From: Antedon mediterranea
Lineage: Eukaryota; Echinodermata; Crinoidea; Comatulida; Antedonidae
DNA: 64,000 nucleotides
NCBI RefSeq assembly: GCF_964355755.1
Contig: NC_092671.1
Location: 2,646,501-2,710,500 of the forward strand
Direction of reading: 5' to 3'
The position numbers and the translations under genes are program-made. The notes under the pieces are model-generated. The model saw nothing but the letters and a program-made list of their open reading frames with translations, ran no database searches and was not told the origin of the DNA. The first letter of the stretch is position 1. Every line of letters starts with the position of its first letter. Positions 44,733 to 58,100 of this stretch are shown one piece after another.

Positions 44733-45849
44733 CCCCTATTATATTCTACATAGCATATGTACAAAACAACAAATTGTACAATTGAGTTGTGCCAACACAA
44801 TTGTACTCTACATGGTGTTCACATTGATTTACTTCACATGACATGATGATTGGCCTCCAGACCTGTCTGTGAGGAAGTCTGCAACAGTCAGCATTATCTC
44901 TCCAGTGACTCCTTCCAAGGTTCTTAGGTCCCACATGTGCTGACTGATGAAGTGTGACAACAATGGTATTGTAAAAACAATAGGGCTTGTGCAGTGATGC
45001 GTGATGTAATCATTCCGACAGGGGTGTACTGTACATTGAATACCATACTGTACTATTAAATCTCTTATTTTCTCACATACAGTATATTACTTGAAAAATT
45101 ATTTTTTTATCTTTTTAATCTTAGTGTATGCCTACTAAATAGTGCTAGTGTTTATACTTTCGGATATGTCAGCAATAATATAAAGATAAAACAACTTTGA
45201 ATACAGTACACAGAAGGTATAGTATAGTACTACTGTAGTAGTACAACTAGTACTGTATAGTTACTACAGTATAATTATGTACAGTATCCATATCAGGAGA
45301 TTATTCTCTACCATTTGTTCAATGTTATTTAAAAAGACCATCAACTTACAATAATATCTCATTTGAATGATGTTAATATTAAATACAAGTTTATGAATCT
45401 GTAAAATTTTAACCAAATTCACTAAGAACTCAATTTTTATGCTGGTATTTTTTTGTATTGAAAATAGAATATCAGCTACAACTATATCATATTGCAGTGT
45501 TACATAAATACATTTTAAATGTTCATTTTTAAAATTTTACTATACTGTATTGTCAATTTGAAAAAGTGTGCACTTATTTTCAACGATGAACGTCAATTGT
45601 TATTCACTTAATGTGTTTGCTGAAATCACAATGACTAAACTTTTACCATTGTTTACCATTCTCAAACTGAGTTTGTGAAGTGAAGCGTGACACCATCTGC
45701 CCGCCGACAGGGGTATGCATTACGGCCACATTTTGACAAGCAGACACCATCACGTCTACTTTCGGTACCACCAGTCCACCACCACAAGTTAACTAAAATT
45801 ATACAGATTTTGCTTAGTAATGTTAACATAACAATTGTGTAATTCATTA

Positions 45850-45888
45850 CTTACAGCAGGGAGTTGTTATTAGACTCCCTGCTTACAG
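45850..45888. mobile_element. Ultra-short hairpin insertion with 7-bp direct repeats (copy 2)
   Basis: Arms CAGGGAGT and ACTCCCTG (45857-45881, 25 bp) are flanked on both sides by CTTACAG. Same plan as 7264-7303 and 57011-57049. Confidence 0.75.
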
Positions 45889-46468
45889 TAGAATTATTAA
45901 TGTTTACATACAGAGGTAATTTTCTGATTTAATAACTCGCATATAAAATTGAAATAACGTACAGTACTACTGTAGTTAGTACAGGTATAGTGTTTTTTTA
46001 AAGTTTAACTATAGTAGTGCTGTATAGTACTGTAGAAATATAAATAATTAAAAGATATAAATCAATAAAAGTCAATTAATGCCCTACATTTACTTATCTT
46101 AACTGTTAAACTGATGGCCATAATATTATACATCGATGCATTTTGCCTGCTAAAAGTTCAAAATACTATATTTGGTATTAATTAGGTTAAACAACTCGTG
46201 ACTTAATTAATATCAGTACGGTATGATTATACTATACAAGCATTTTTTTAAATAATTTAATTAATCTCACTTAGTGTTGTACTTAATAAACACAAAGCTG
46301 GTTGACTATAGATGGAAAGAAGCCAACACCAGACAATGACCGTCGTGCTGTGTAGAGTAATCTGCGGGTTTAGAATGTTGTCATAACACAGTTAAAAGTT
46401 CTATAAAGGGATACTAATGAGTCACTCATCCTCATGTGTTTTAAAAATGTCAACATCCTTGCTCTGTC

Positions 46469-46612
46469 TACAAAAGTACACTATCAAACTTAATGTGACA
46501 AAAAATATGTGATATGCCCATATATGGACATGATGATGTCATATCACTACCATATTTGGGCATATCACTACCATATTTGGGCACACTATTTTTGTCAAAC
46601 TAGTTTGATACA
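46469..46612. mobile_element. MITE copy, GTGATATGCCCATATATGGA family (fullest)
   Basis: It starts CTACAAAAGTACACTATCAAA and ends TTTTTGTCAAACTAGTTTGA, so its ends are roughly inverse. The middle has GTGATATGCCCATATATGGA and two CACTACCATATTTGGGCA repeats. Related copies are at 27243-27365 and 22208-22290. An 83-codon frame across it (46509-46760) is repeat-derived. Confidence 0.75.
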
Positions 46613-46858
46613 GGTTGCAACTTGCCCAACTGTTCTAGTGGCTAAAGCCTTGTTCACACTGAACTTGAAAAATGGTAAATTTAACCACGCTACTAGACAT
46701 TTAGTAACTAATGTCATGGGAAGATTTGATCACTTGGATATTTTCACGCAGTTACAGTAGTTTTACTGTAATTTTACCAAAATTTAACCGTGATGGACTC
46801 GCATATGTTAACATGATTCGTACGGATTGGACTTTTGAGCCGGGTAGTTAGTTTTTAC

Positions 46859-46903
46859 CATGGAGGTACCTCCATGGTTTTACATTGTAAAACCATGGAG
46901 GTT
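46859..46903. repeat. Overlapping perfect palindromes, CCATGGAGGT
   Basis: CCATGGAGGTACCTCCATGG (46859-46878) is a perfect palindrome. Its right half is also the left arm of a second hairpin, ACCTCCATGGTTTTAC with its exact inverse, ending near 46903. The same half-site can therefore pair either way, as in a cruciform switch; no function is known. Confidence 0.85.
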
Positions 46904-48333
46904 TTACTTGGCAGGCAGTGGTCAGTAAAAGTAACTACCTATATTGGACTCAACCCTGTGGGAATTTCTTGGTCACTTTACCCGGCGACTTGGTAAATAA
47001 TTTGACCGAATTAAGTCCAGTGCGATCGAGACTTAATGCCGTTTTGGCCGATATATTTTGTAACTAGGTTGTAACTTGTGTTTGTATACAAATAATCATC
47101 AATTGCTCTGGTTAAATATCACAATGACCATTAAACACAATTGACCAGCTGACGTAATTGTACGTTTAAAAACCGACTTATACCTTCATAGTTTTTATTG
47201 ATCATTCCACAAGAAATTCCTGTGGTTAAACGACCTCGGACACATTTGAAATAATAAAAGCTGATCACACTCAAACAAATTTTATTTGTAAATCCTGTTA
47301 TAAAAGACAGATTGATTGTTTGTTTAGATCTGTTTTGATAACATGTGTCAAAGAATTTAACGAGTAATCCTTACCTGTAAGAACAAGTAACAAAAGAAAT
47401 TAAAAATTGTGATTTGCTTTAAAAGTGTACTGTTTCAATTTTAGCTATTTTTATTTATTGAATAAGAAAACGTTTTACAGTACTGTAGATCTGTTTTGAT
47501 AACATCAAATGTCAAAGAATCTAAAAAGTAATCATCCTTATACCTAAGATTTATAAGAACAATTGAAAATAAAAGAAAATCACTTGTATCGTCTCAACTT
47601 ACAGTAGCTACAGTATTTTTTTTTATTGAATAAGAAATTATGCTTCCACAATTTGTTCCACATTTTTTTCTTGAAATCTTGATTTTTTCCAGTTTTCCAG
47701 TCTTGTTATGGGTCGTTTTACTTACAACAATTCTAACTAGTAAATTATTATTTTTTTTGCTGTAAATCTGTCAAACATTTCATAGCATCAGGGGATCTAT
47801 TTGAAAGTAATGTGTTTAAGAGATTTAATATCGTTCAACGAATTGATCCCATAAGTAAACCACTTAAATCGCGTTTTTTTTTTGTTTCTATGAAATGTGC
47901 TGTAATTCTATAATTTTCTGACTTGAATGTTTTAAAATGTGATAGATCTTTCTTCTTAGAGATCAATACAGTTGATTTATTGTAACTTTACTGATGTTAC
48001 AAACATTAATGCTTTATAATTGGATCACGTTAGACTTATTAATGTTTTATAGAATAAATTGTTAATGTTAGTTCACATAGATAATTATCATATTATTCTT
48101 TATACTAATGATAATAACATTGCTGGACAACAAGATTCTACTGTAGTGTATGTAATTGTAAATGTTTTTCGAGTCTAATAGTGGTAGGATTTTACGTCAA
48201 AATCAAATCTCTTTTTTGATGAAACTTGTGGTACACTATCTTTACAAATGGCATCATATTCATCTTTTCTCTGAATTTTGGATCTCTTGTAAATCTACCT
48301 TATGGTCTATCTTGAACTGTATTCACCTACAGT
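46904..48333. other. No gene seen
   Basis: AT-rich flank upstream of the GAS2-like gene. It holds some local repetition (AGATCTGTTTTGATAACAT occurs at about 47325 and 47488) but no coding or RNA signal that I can support. Confidence 0.45.
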
Positions 48334-48683
48334 ATTAAATAAAGTATGCAAGATTGGTTGCTTTGATTAAACTTAGTCTTATTAAATAAAGTATGCAAGA
48401 TTGGTTGCTTTGATTAAACTTAGTCTTATAAATAAAGTATGCAAGATTGGTTGCTTTGATTAAACTTAGTCTTATTAAATAAAGTATGCAAGATTGAAAA
48501 GTGTTGCTTCAATTAGTCTTCTTAAATAAAGTATGCCAGATTGAAAAGTTTTGCTACCATGAAATGTAGTCTTATTAAATAAAGTATTCAAGATTGTAAA
48601 GTGTTGCTTTGATTAAACTTATTCATAAAATAAAGTATGCAAGATTGTAAAGTGTTGCTTCGATTAAAACTTACAGTAGTCTT
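48334..48683. repeat. Minisatellite, 46-53 bp unit, seven copies
   Basis: Units contain TAAATAAAGTATGCAAGATT followed by GGTTGCTTTGATTAAACTTA. The first three are nearly identical; the later four have diverged and contain GAAAAGTGTTGCTT. It lies about 500 bp upstream of the first recognised GAS2 coding exon. Confidence 0.9.
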
Positions 48684-49181
48684 GTCTATTTTATAGAAAA
48701 ATTACAAATCCTTCTTAAATGATAAATTAAAATACTTTCTTAGAATTTCATAAAAACAAAATAGATTTACAGAATTAATTGCAAACAATCAATGCTCTCA
48801 TGACAAATGGTATGATTTACTCACTAACTACTGTTTAGCCTTTAGCTTAATTAATTCTGGCACTTATTTTACATCATAGATATCTTTGAAGTCCAACATT
48901 CAAATTTATGTTGTGCCGTAAATGAATGTGTAAAGACTGTACTACTGTAACAGTAATGTATTTCATATTCCATTTACTTGAATGTTTCGATTAATGTACT
49001 GAAAACTAACTGTACTGTTGCAGTAAAAGAGTTTTATGCTACTATGCATTGCTAATTGTATTTTCCTTCTTTTTCAGCTACTGTACCCCCACTGTTTTTT
49101 GATTGATCACTGAAGAAAATGTGACTGAATGAATCGATCAAAACAATCTCATAATTTTCGTTGTAAAAATCTCAATTTGAG

Positions 49182-52100
49182 ATGTTTAATGGTACTATGA
49201 CAGAGGATCATACAGTCTTGGAACTATCCACTGAGATTGCTAAGGCAGCTGAGGCAGCATTGATCCCGCTACAGGATGATCTAGCAGAATGGTTGTCAAG
49301 AGTTCTAGGTAAGTGCTTATGCTGGCATCACAGTGTGCAGAAGGACTAGCTTATGCAGTGGTACAGTTTGTTGAATATTCTGTGCACTACAGTAACTTAG
49401 GTACAGCAAGACAATCAAACAACAGAAAGTTGTTGGTAGTTGTCGAAGCCAGACATAAGATAAAAGGACTGTTAGGAGACTAGACTAGGCCCTAGAGAAC
49501 AGTTGCTGCACAGAAGAGGTCACCCAGTATAAAGAAGACATGCATCAAATAAGCTTGGTTACCACTATAGATCCAACATACCATTGACTTACACTCAATT
49601 TGTTGATCTCCCCTGAGGTCCTTCAACGAGATTAACAATGGATTTCATTCGTATCCTCTTTCTCTGTATTCATATTAAGATGTGATTGAAAGTTGTTAGC
49701 AAAGTGAAACATTTTATGGTACACCAAGTAGCGGATTATTGTCACCAACATCACTCTTACAGATTGGTAATGAATACGGACTTTTGGTATTACAGCCAAA
49801 TAAAAAGAACAAGATAAAATATTAAAAATAGTACTAAATTTAGATTTGAACATATGGTTTTGCTGGAATTTGAAGTTATTAATTATTGACTCGATACCAT
49901 ACAAGTACAAATACAGATAAAAACGTAAAACTGTAACCGTTTTTTTACAGTATGGTACTAGGGATAGCCCTCTAAATCTCCAAAAGGGGATTTATATTCT
50001 AAAGAGTCTCTGAAAATTTATAAACAATGTTTGTTCTTCATTCTCAGAATAAATACTACAGTAGATTTGATTAAATAATAGTATTTAATTAATACAATAT
50101 TTGATTTTAAGATTAATTATACACAATAAGTCAAGTGTGCAGTAGGTTACGGTACTGTGATTGCATAGATAGATTTAGTTGATTATTTCTTAATTATCTC
50201 CTGAGAAATCTTGTCCTGTGCTGTACAGTTTGAACTTAAGATCTTCTAAAATGAATTTGGAAGAATTACAGTACTTTTTATCAATTGAACTAGAACCCCT
50301 GTTAAGGGGAAATCTTCAGAACCCAACAGTCAGTGTCCCCTTACAGTAATATGAGTTTGGTTGTACAGTAGTGTTAAAACATAATGTTTCCCCTTGTTCA
50401 TTTCACAGGAAAGTGTCCCCTTAATGTGTTTTAATAGAAGTGTACAGTAGATTACAAATCCATTAAAAAATTCTAATTATTATTATACGAAAAATAAAAT
50501 TATATTTTAAAAAGGGTATTTAAAATATGAAGTAACTTAATTCTGAAATGGCTAAGGATAGCTCTAATATTAGAATGTTATGATTACAGACTTGATAAAT
50601 GAGACCATACCATCATTATATAAACCATATAATGGTAAATAATACAGTATGCAATTGCACACCAAGTCACGTCTTCTCCCCATAGCATTAACTTACAATG
50701 TAGTTAGTAACATATTGATTAGGCTATACATTTCTCCAGTACTGTTCCCATGACCTTGATTTTAACTAGGCACGTTGTAATTATGTCGTTGACAGTATTA
50801 GGCAAATTGACATTGATATTTTATAACTTAAGATCTATTTTTATGCTGGCTATCAATATAGTTTTTATTGTAATCTCTCAATTTTGCTTCTGTGTTTGCT
50901 GATAAAATTGTAATCCTGATGATAAGGTTCTTTTATAAAATATTCATAAACATTGTGTTGGGTTTAGGGTAGACTTCAAATGGGCTTATACCTGAGTATA
51001 GAGTAGGCCTATATTTTACCAGAGGTGAATTTTACTTTACTTTTATCGTACTTACTGTAAAGGTACAGTATACTGTTGTTAGATTTGCTTATACAGTAGT
51101 TTGCCTGCTCTTACCGAATTCAAGAGAAAAAGATGAATTTGTCCTACCTACGGTATAGTAGGCCTACTGCAAAAATCTACATGTAGTATACAATATATCA
51201 TTGGATTGTACAGTACAACTGTATTACTGTACATACTTCAGCCTACTTGTTTTCTCTCTACCAATCTCTATTTCTATTAGTAGTAATAACAGTAATACCA
51301 CTGCCACTATCAACCCTCATCTATCACATTGAGCTGTCAAAACAAATGAATTAATATGTTAATTCAATAAATTAATAACAAAACTAATTTTGATAATAAT
51401 CGTAAAATACCAGATGCTTTTAGTCCAAAGAAACGACATTGATATCACAAGAAATTATGTATATATGGCAAAAAACAAAAAAAATCACCTTTAAACATTT
51501 ATTTTCGGTCATCAAATGCATGCTGCAATTTATGTTTTTTTAAGTTAAATGGCGGTTAACTATAAAAAATGAAATATTATTCATAATTAAATATTATATT
51601 AAAATCATGAATATGACATGTATTTGAACTAGAACCCCTGTTTAAACAGACATCTTCAGAACCCAACAAATGATCCTCTTAATAGGAGTTTTGTCGAGGT
51701 AAAACATACAGTACAGTACATTGCCCCTCATTCTTCCTACGTAGACTTAAATCATTTGGTATAAATTCTGAAATAATGTCGTCCTTCTAGGTCAGTTATA
51801 GAGAGTGTCATAACGTATTCTTTAACGGTATGGTTCGGTAGCACTACCGAAAATGAAAAGCGTGACCTAAATAGAATAGTCAAGACCGCATCGCGTATAA
51901 TTGGATCTGCAAAATTGCCTTTGGAGAACATATTTTCGGATTGTCTTCTGAAAAAGGCAGTGGCTATCAAAGATGATCAATTTCATCCGGCCTCTAGTAT
52001 GTTCCAGTTGATGCGCAGCAGTCGACGATTTCGTTCTATTAAGGCCAATAAGGCACGATTACAAATAGTTTCTTTCCAGGAGCTATTAGAGCCTTAAACA

Positions 52101-55100
52101 TCATGTAGACACTTTTTTGTAATGTTTTTGTTTTTGAGTTCGTGTTGTGTCCGTTGGATATTGTGCTCCGCCAACAGAGCAAACAGAATTTCTATGTTAT
52201 TTCTTTAAAAAAATGATAATAAATGATACTTGACTTGACTTGATTCATTTCACTGGTAATTGGCCCCTTAATGTGTTTACGAGTGTAGATTACAATCCAT
52301 TATTTTAAAATTCTAATAATGTATTATAGATACGAAAACATTTTAATATTTTAATAAAGGGTATTTTCAATAGGAAGTAATTTTTTGATATGTTGTATTT
52401 GGTTTATTAATTGTTATACTGTTGGCTACTTCCTTTACTGTACATGCCCATGTCTTGTCCGGAATATTTCCTTGTAATTGTATTCTGTCTACATGACCAA
52501 AACATAGTTTCTTATGTTCGAGATCGCAATATCCTTGTAGAATTATCTTTTCCTTTTTATTTCCTTGTCTTTTTTGCACCAGTAATTTACAGTATATCAG
52601 GTAGAAGCATAATTCATCAATACAAAATGGAGGTTACTTTTAATATGAAGAAAGCATTTGAAATATAACTACACATTTACAGTGCACATCCATGCATAGT
52701 ATTATCACGTCCATTGCCCATCCGATGCTAATTTATATCTGAAATATTTATGCTATTAGGATCACGAATGATATTCTTAATGTACTGTAAATGTATGTCA
52801 CAAAGATTTGAATTATGAATTGAATATCGAGTTCTAAGAATTATTAGCTGTGTAAGAAAAATTAGATGCATAAGATTTCATAATCATAGTGAGATTTCCA
52901 GTGCCGGGAAAACACTATTAATTCGTTTGAAATTATTAATATTGCAAAATAAAATAATGCAGTGCGGTATTAGTGGTCTTGTAGTATGTTACCAGGCTTT
53001 TAATTTGAAAAGTATGGGTACAAATCCTACCTATGTATAGTACCATAAACATTTTTGTTATTAAGATAATTTGACAGGTTACAATACAGTTACATCACAA
53101 ATTGGTAACATTAAAATAGATTTTTGAACAATTTATTTTTTTTATTTATGAAGATTTTTGTTTGTTTTTTTTGTCATTTCATAATATATTTCTCATAAAA
53201 ATTAATCATAACTTTATTTTGAAAAGATTCATAGTCATTATTATCATTAAGTAAATCATTATTATCATTTATTATTTAGCTTGCTTTCATTTTATTTTTC
53301 GCATCACCTTTCAGATATACATATCTCCGCAAGTAATTTCATGGAGTCTTTATCTGATGGTGTCTTACCGTGTAAATTAGCTCAACTACTACAAAACAAA
53401 GCGGAAGAATGCAAAAAACAAGGATTAATCGCACAAGTAAGAACACCAGTGTATAATTATGTAATAATTACTGTATTGATTCAAATAAAAGCCCACCCTG
53501 GGATAAATTTTTACATTTGAGTAATTGTCTTAAAAATTATTTTTGTTAGAATAAGCGGACTCATGGTGGTCCTCTTGTAAAAACTCATCCTTATATAATT
53601 TTGTGTTTTTTTTTTATAATTTAAGGACTTGCCAAGGTCAAGGGTGAGATACCGAGCGAATGCAAGAAGAGGGTCATTTTTCGCAAGGGACAACACAGCT
53701 AGCTTTCTTCAATGGTGCCGTGAAATTGGTTTAGAAGATACCTGTTTATTTGAAACTGAGGGCTTAGGTAAGTACTGTGTACAGTTTACTATGTTATAAA
53801 AATAAATTATTAGAGGTGTGTTGGAGGATTAGTCCATTATTATAGGGGGATGTTCAAGGAATCTTTTTACACAATTCAGTAGCTTTCTCCCTTGGAAGAT
53901 TTATCCAGGTAAGCGGCACTCATCATATATGTTTTTTTTACTACAGAAATGTCATGATGCGTAGTAGTACAGTACATAATTGGTTTCAATTGATAGAAGA
54001 TTACATACAATAGCTATTTTAATGCCAATACTATTATTTTGAATCTCAGTTCTCAGAAAATCTGGTTTAAAAAAATTATTTTATTCAAAGAAAGTTTTAA
54101 ATTACTCTTCAATAGAACATGACACTCTATATTTGCATGATAAGTTTGTTTTTCTTCAGAAGATGGTTGATGCATTTTGAGATTTCCTAGCTCTCTTTAT
54201 TGAGATAATGTGGTATTTTACCGCAAACAGTATTTTTAGTTGGAGAACAAAAATCACTTACACTAGTACATTAATGCATCTTTGTTTTACTGTAAGCGCA
54301 CTTTCTCCATTTTTTCTACAAAATCACTATAATATCGATAATGGGAAAGTGATCTTTCCTATGAGACGAGACCTGATGTAACTATCAGATCTAACTTCTT
54401 ATACTTTACCAATTTTTCTTCAAAATCAACACTTTAATATCAGTAATGGGAAACTGAGCTGGCCTTTGAGAGTAGATCTGAATTTATACATAACACATAG
54501 CTATTGAAGCCAATTAACTGTAGGCACATGTCTGTATGTTATATTCTATTTTGAATTCAATACAAAGAGAGGCTTGTTTTATATTCATGTATTATGCGTA
54601 GCCCTAAGGTCACATCATTAACATTGATAGTATCAAGCAATCACAATGATTTGCTACAGTATGTGCACAGAATCGAGTCTATTCTCATTTTATTTAGGAT
54701 GGGTCTTACTCAATGGATGAATTATTCGTCAATTAAATGATTCAATATGTTGCGATATCATCTGAAAATGCATTGAAAAAAGAGATTTGTGTCAGCAGAG
54801 TCCAGGATAAAACAAATAAAACAAAACACCGAACTGGAAACTGGATTATAAATGACGAAACAAACTAAATATGTAAAACTAAAGTAATAATAAAGGGGAC
54901 AGCCACCTTATACACATCTCAATAATTTGGTGAAAAATGTCTTTTCTTCAAAATATAAACGGGTTGCAAAAACAAACGACTGATTGTTTGATTTGTTGAT
55001 CCCTTTTAAAAGGAAGTAAATTATAACAAAATGATTTGAATGATGATATCACTTATTTTAATAATATTCATAAACAAACAGATGTGAGTAGGGAGATTAG

Positions 55101-58100
55101 ACTAGCTACTTAACATCCCTGTTACCCTCACCTATCATCTTCCACTTTGTCTTTTACCACAACATCAACATTTATACATTTTCTCCTCATAACATCATCA
55201 TGTTAAGCTTGACGGATTTTCCTTTCACAAGAGAATCTTTTAATAATTTGTAACTAATCCTAAAGGATAGATCATGCAATTACAGATTGATTATTTATTA
55301 CCACTTAGTTAAAAAAACCTAAAACCTGTTCTACGTCAAGAACACATCTCTGTTATCTCGTTGAAATCATGCTAGACTTAACTACGGATAAAAGTATTAG
55401 TGTTTTAGAGAATTTATTTCAACAAATTAAGTCTTTATCCGTTTCTGTGTTTTTTTTCTCCTCATAACTATGGGATCAATGAACTGAATGTTATGGCTTG
55501 ATGTGATATTTATAGTACTTTTTGATACAGTTGTAAATAATGTTTTTATAATATACTTTTATAGTAGCATTATTGTACATAATAGTTACTACTGTACTTT
55601 CGTTATTCACTAATTTATGTATCATCTATTCAGTTAAGCTTGGTTCCTACTAAAGAACGCAACATAAGTAATTTGCTTGTGATTGGTCAACTTGTTTGCG
55701 TTGCATCTGTGTCCTTGCTTTGCGTCTCTAGTGGGAACCAAACTTAAAAAGGCCCTCTTTTGTGACACCCCTATTCATAAGGGGAGAACCTACAGGAGAT
55801 TAAGAAGATGTTTCTCCGTCAAATGAATGAGGGAAATAAATGTCTTAGATTTATCAAAGGGACACTTTTTTTTGTGTCCCCTTTCAGTACATGATGGAGA
55901 GAATAGTAACTTTCACACATTCGTACCAAGTTAACAATTTGGTACAATATGTTACAGTTTGTGATGTTTTGTGTGAATTGGATATACATTGAGAAATATT
56001 ATGTAATTGAGTGCATCCAGAAGAATTTATGACAAATTAAAATGCAATGAATAGGAGAGTTGTCTCATGGTATTTAGATAATTTTAATTCATATTTAATA
56101 TTTCCACCCTAATTTGGTAAATCAGTTTTCGGATGATACTAATCAGTCATGTGTGAAACTATTGTTTACTATAATGAGGTGAATTAGGCTGTCAGGCATC
56201 TGGCTATTTGTTGAATGTCCTCCAAAACAATTAATTCTTTTAATAAAAAATGGTAATGTCCACATATTAATATAAATCAGGCAGCACCTTGTTCTTGAAT
56301 GATTATTCACTTTATGAGCACAATTTGTCTGCAAATTAGAGTTGTGTCAATCAAGTTTATGGACTTTAAGTCCAAAGATGATGGTCATTGTCCATTTACT
56401 GATTGAAAATGCCACTGGCTAGGTGTATTACTGTGTTTGGTAATGTCCATTTGATTATTGACCAAACGAACTGCAGAAAAATAATCCTATATTTATGATA
56501 ATTTTATTACGGTCTTTATTTATTTGTCAGCAAAAAATGACATACTTTATAAAATGATTGTTAGAAATAGCCATGCAATGTTGACGATGTTGCCTTTATA
56601 ATATTAGAGAGCTCCTGATTTCTCACGAGCAGAACATGTAATTGATGCATTACATCATGTGTACAGGTCATCGTCCAGCTCTGCTATGCTAGGCGGTTAA
56701 GGCAGGGGTGCCATAAAATCGGCAAAGGTTCAAGGCTCTCCTCGATCTTTGTTTTGTTGGATAAGGATCTTAAGCTGGAGGTCCAGTTTCCACATCTGAC
56801 TTACAGTATGTGCAGTTTAAGAAATTAATGAATCTTGAGTAAAGGGTTAACCTCTGTGTACTGGTCTACACTGTGACTTTTTTGAGTATGTACTGTACAG
56901 GGTCTAATCCGAATTTCCATTGAGGGCAAATAATGTAATATGTGATAACAGAATTCAAGTTCATAACCTGAACCTAGAATCCATTGGGTCCGGAGACAAA
57001 TATTATAATACCTCTACCAGGGAGTTGTAAAATAACTCCCTGCCTCTACTGTATATGATGTTATAGACCTTTAGATGGCAAATCTATTGGTGATGTTGGT
57101 GGTGATAGCTAGGTAGCAATATAGCATGATAAAGAAGCAACATGACAATAATTTTTATGCGCAGAACATTTGTAAAGATACAAATATTATGAAGATTTAA
57201 AATAATTGTATGACATGACAGAAATCTAACTTCTAATACCATCTGTTGTCTTTATTCTAAAAAGTAATTAATTATGAGTCATGTCTTTGAAAATTCACAA
57301 TAATTTGTCATTAATCTATAAAATGAAATGTTCCAATACGTCATTAATAAAAGTACTTTTGTGCTCACTGTATACAGAAATCATCAAGTAACCTCGTTGT
57401 TACACATAATAGTACTGTATATGCAAACTCAAAAAAATATATCAGCAATCATATTTATTCTAAATTAAGAACATTGAATATCGTTCTGTCTACTGAATAT
57501 GAATAATAATTTCACTTTTCTAAATTAATCATTGTCCTACAGTATCGGATATAGGAGGTGGTAACCCCCTGATACAGGGGCTTGTGAACCAGCTCACTGG
57601 GGAAACTCCTACTTTTCTTGAATGATGGGTTCTTTAAACTGCACACAGGCAAACTATGTACACTGGACCTATGGTTTATAGTCCCTATTCGAGAAGAATT
57701 GTTCCACAACAAGAACTAGGAGCGAGTTGGCTTCGAACCTATTCAAATATTGTAGGTTCTTTAGGTACGGCGCCCTTGCTTAAACCACTCAGCCATTTCA
57801 CAGCAGAAAAACTATCTTTACCCAGTTTGTTTGATATTTGAAAATTACATTAATCGGTTGAAGCATTAATAAATTATTAAATTTTATTTTTACATATTTG
57901 TTTGTTTTAATAAATAAATAGACTGTTTCCTTTATTGATACTAGACAAGCTGTTTGTGTTACTATGGCAATACCAAGGTGTGTTTAAAGAATCCGAAAAT
58001 TATGCTAGAAATAGATCGCTGATTGTTAGAAGGCTTTATCCGTTATTGTCTGTTTACGTCTGTAGCTTGTTCCTTTCAGAACGGAAAGCGAGGGAGAATA

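Noticed and set aside
46509-46760. 83-codon frame over the MITE at 46469
   Set aside because: The first half translates the repeated CACTACCATATTTGGGCA units, and copies of this DNA elsewhere are not open.
57540-57801. Functional Leu or Ser tRNA gene
   Set aside because: A and B boxes are present, but the cloverleaf is not kept and the head continues into a SINE body found at other sites.
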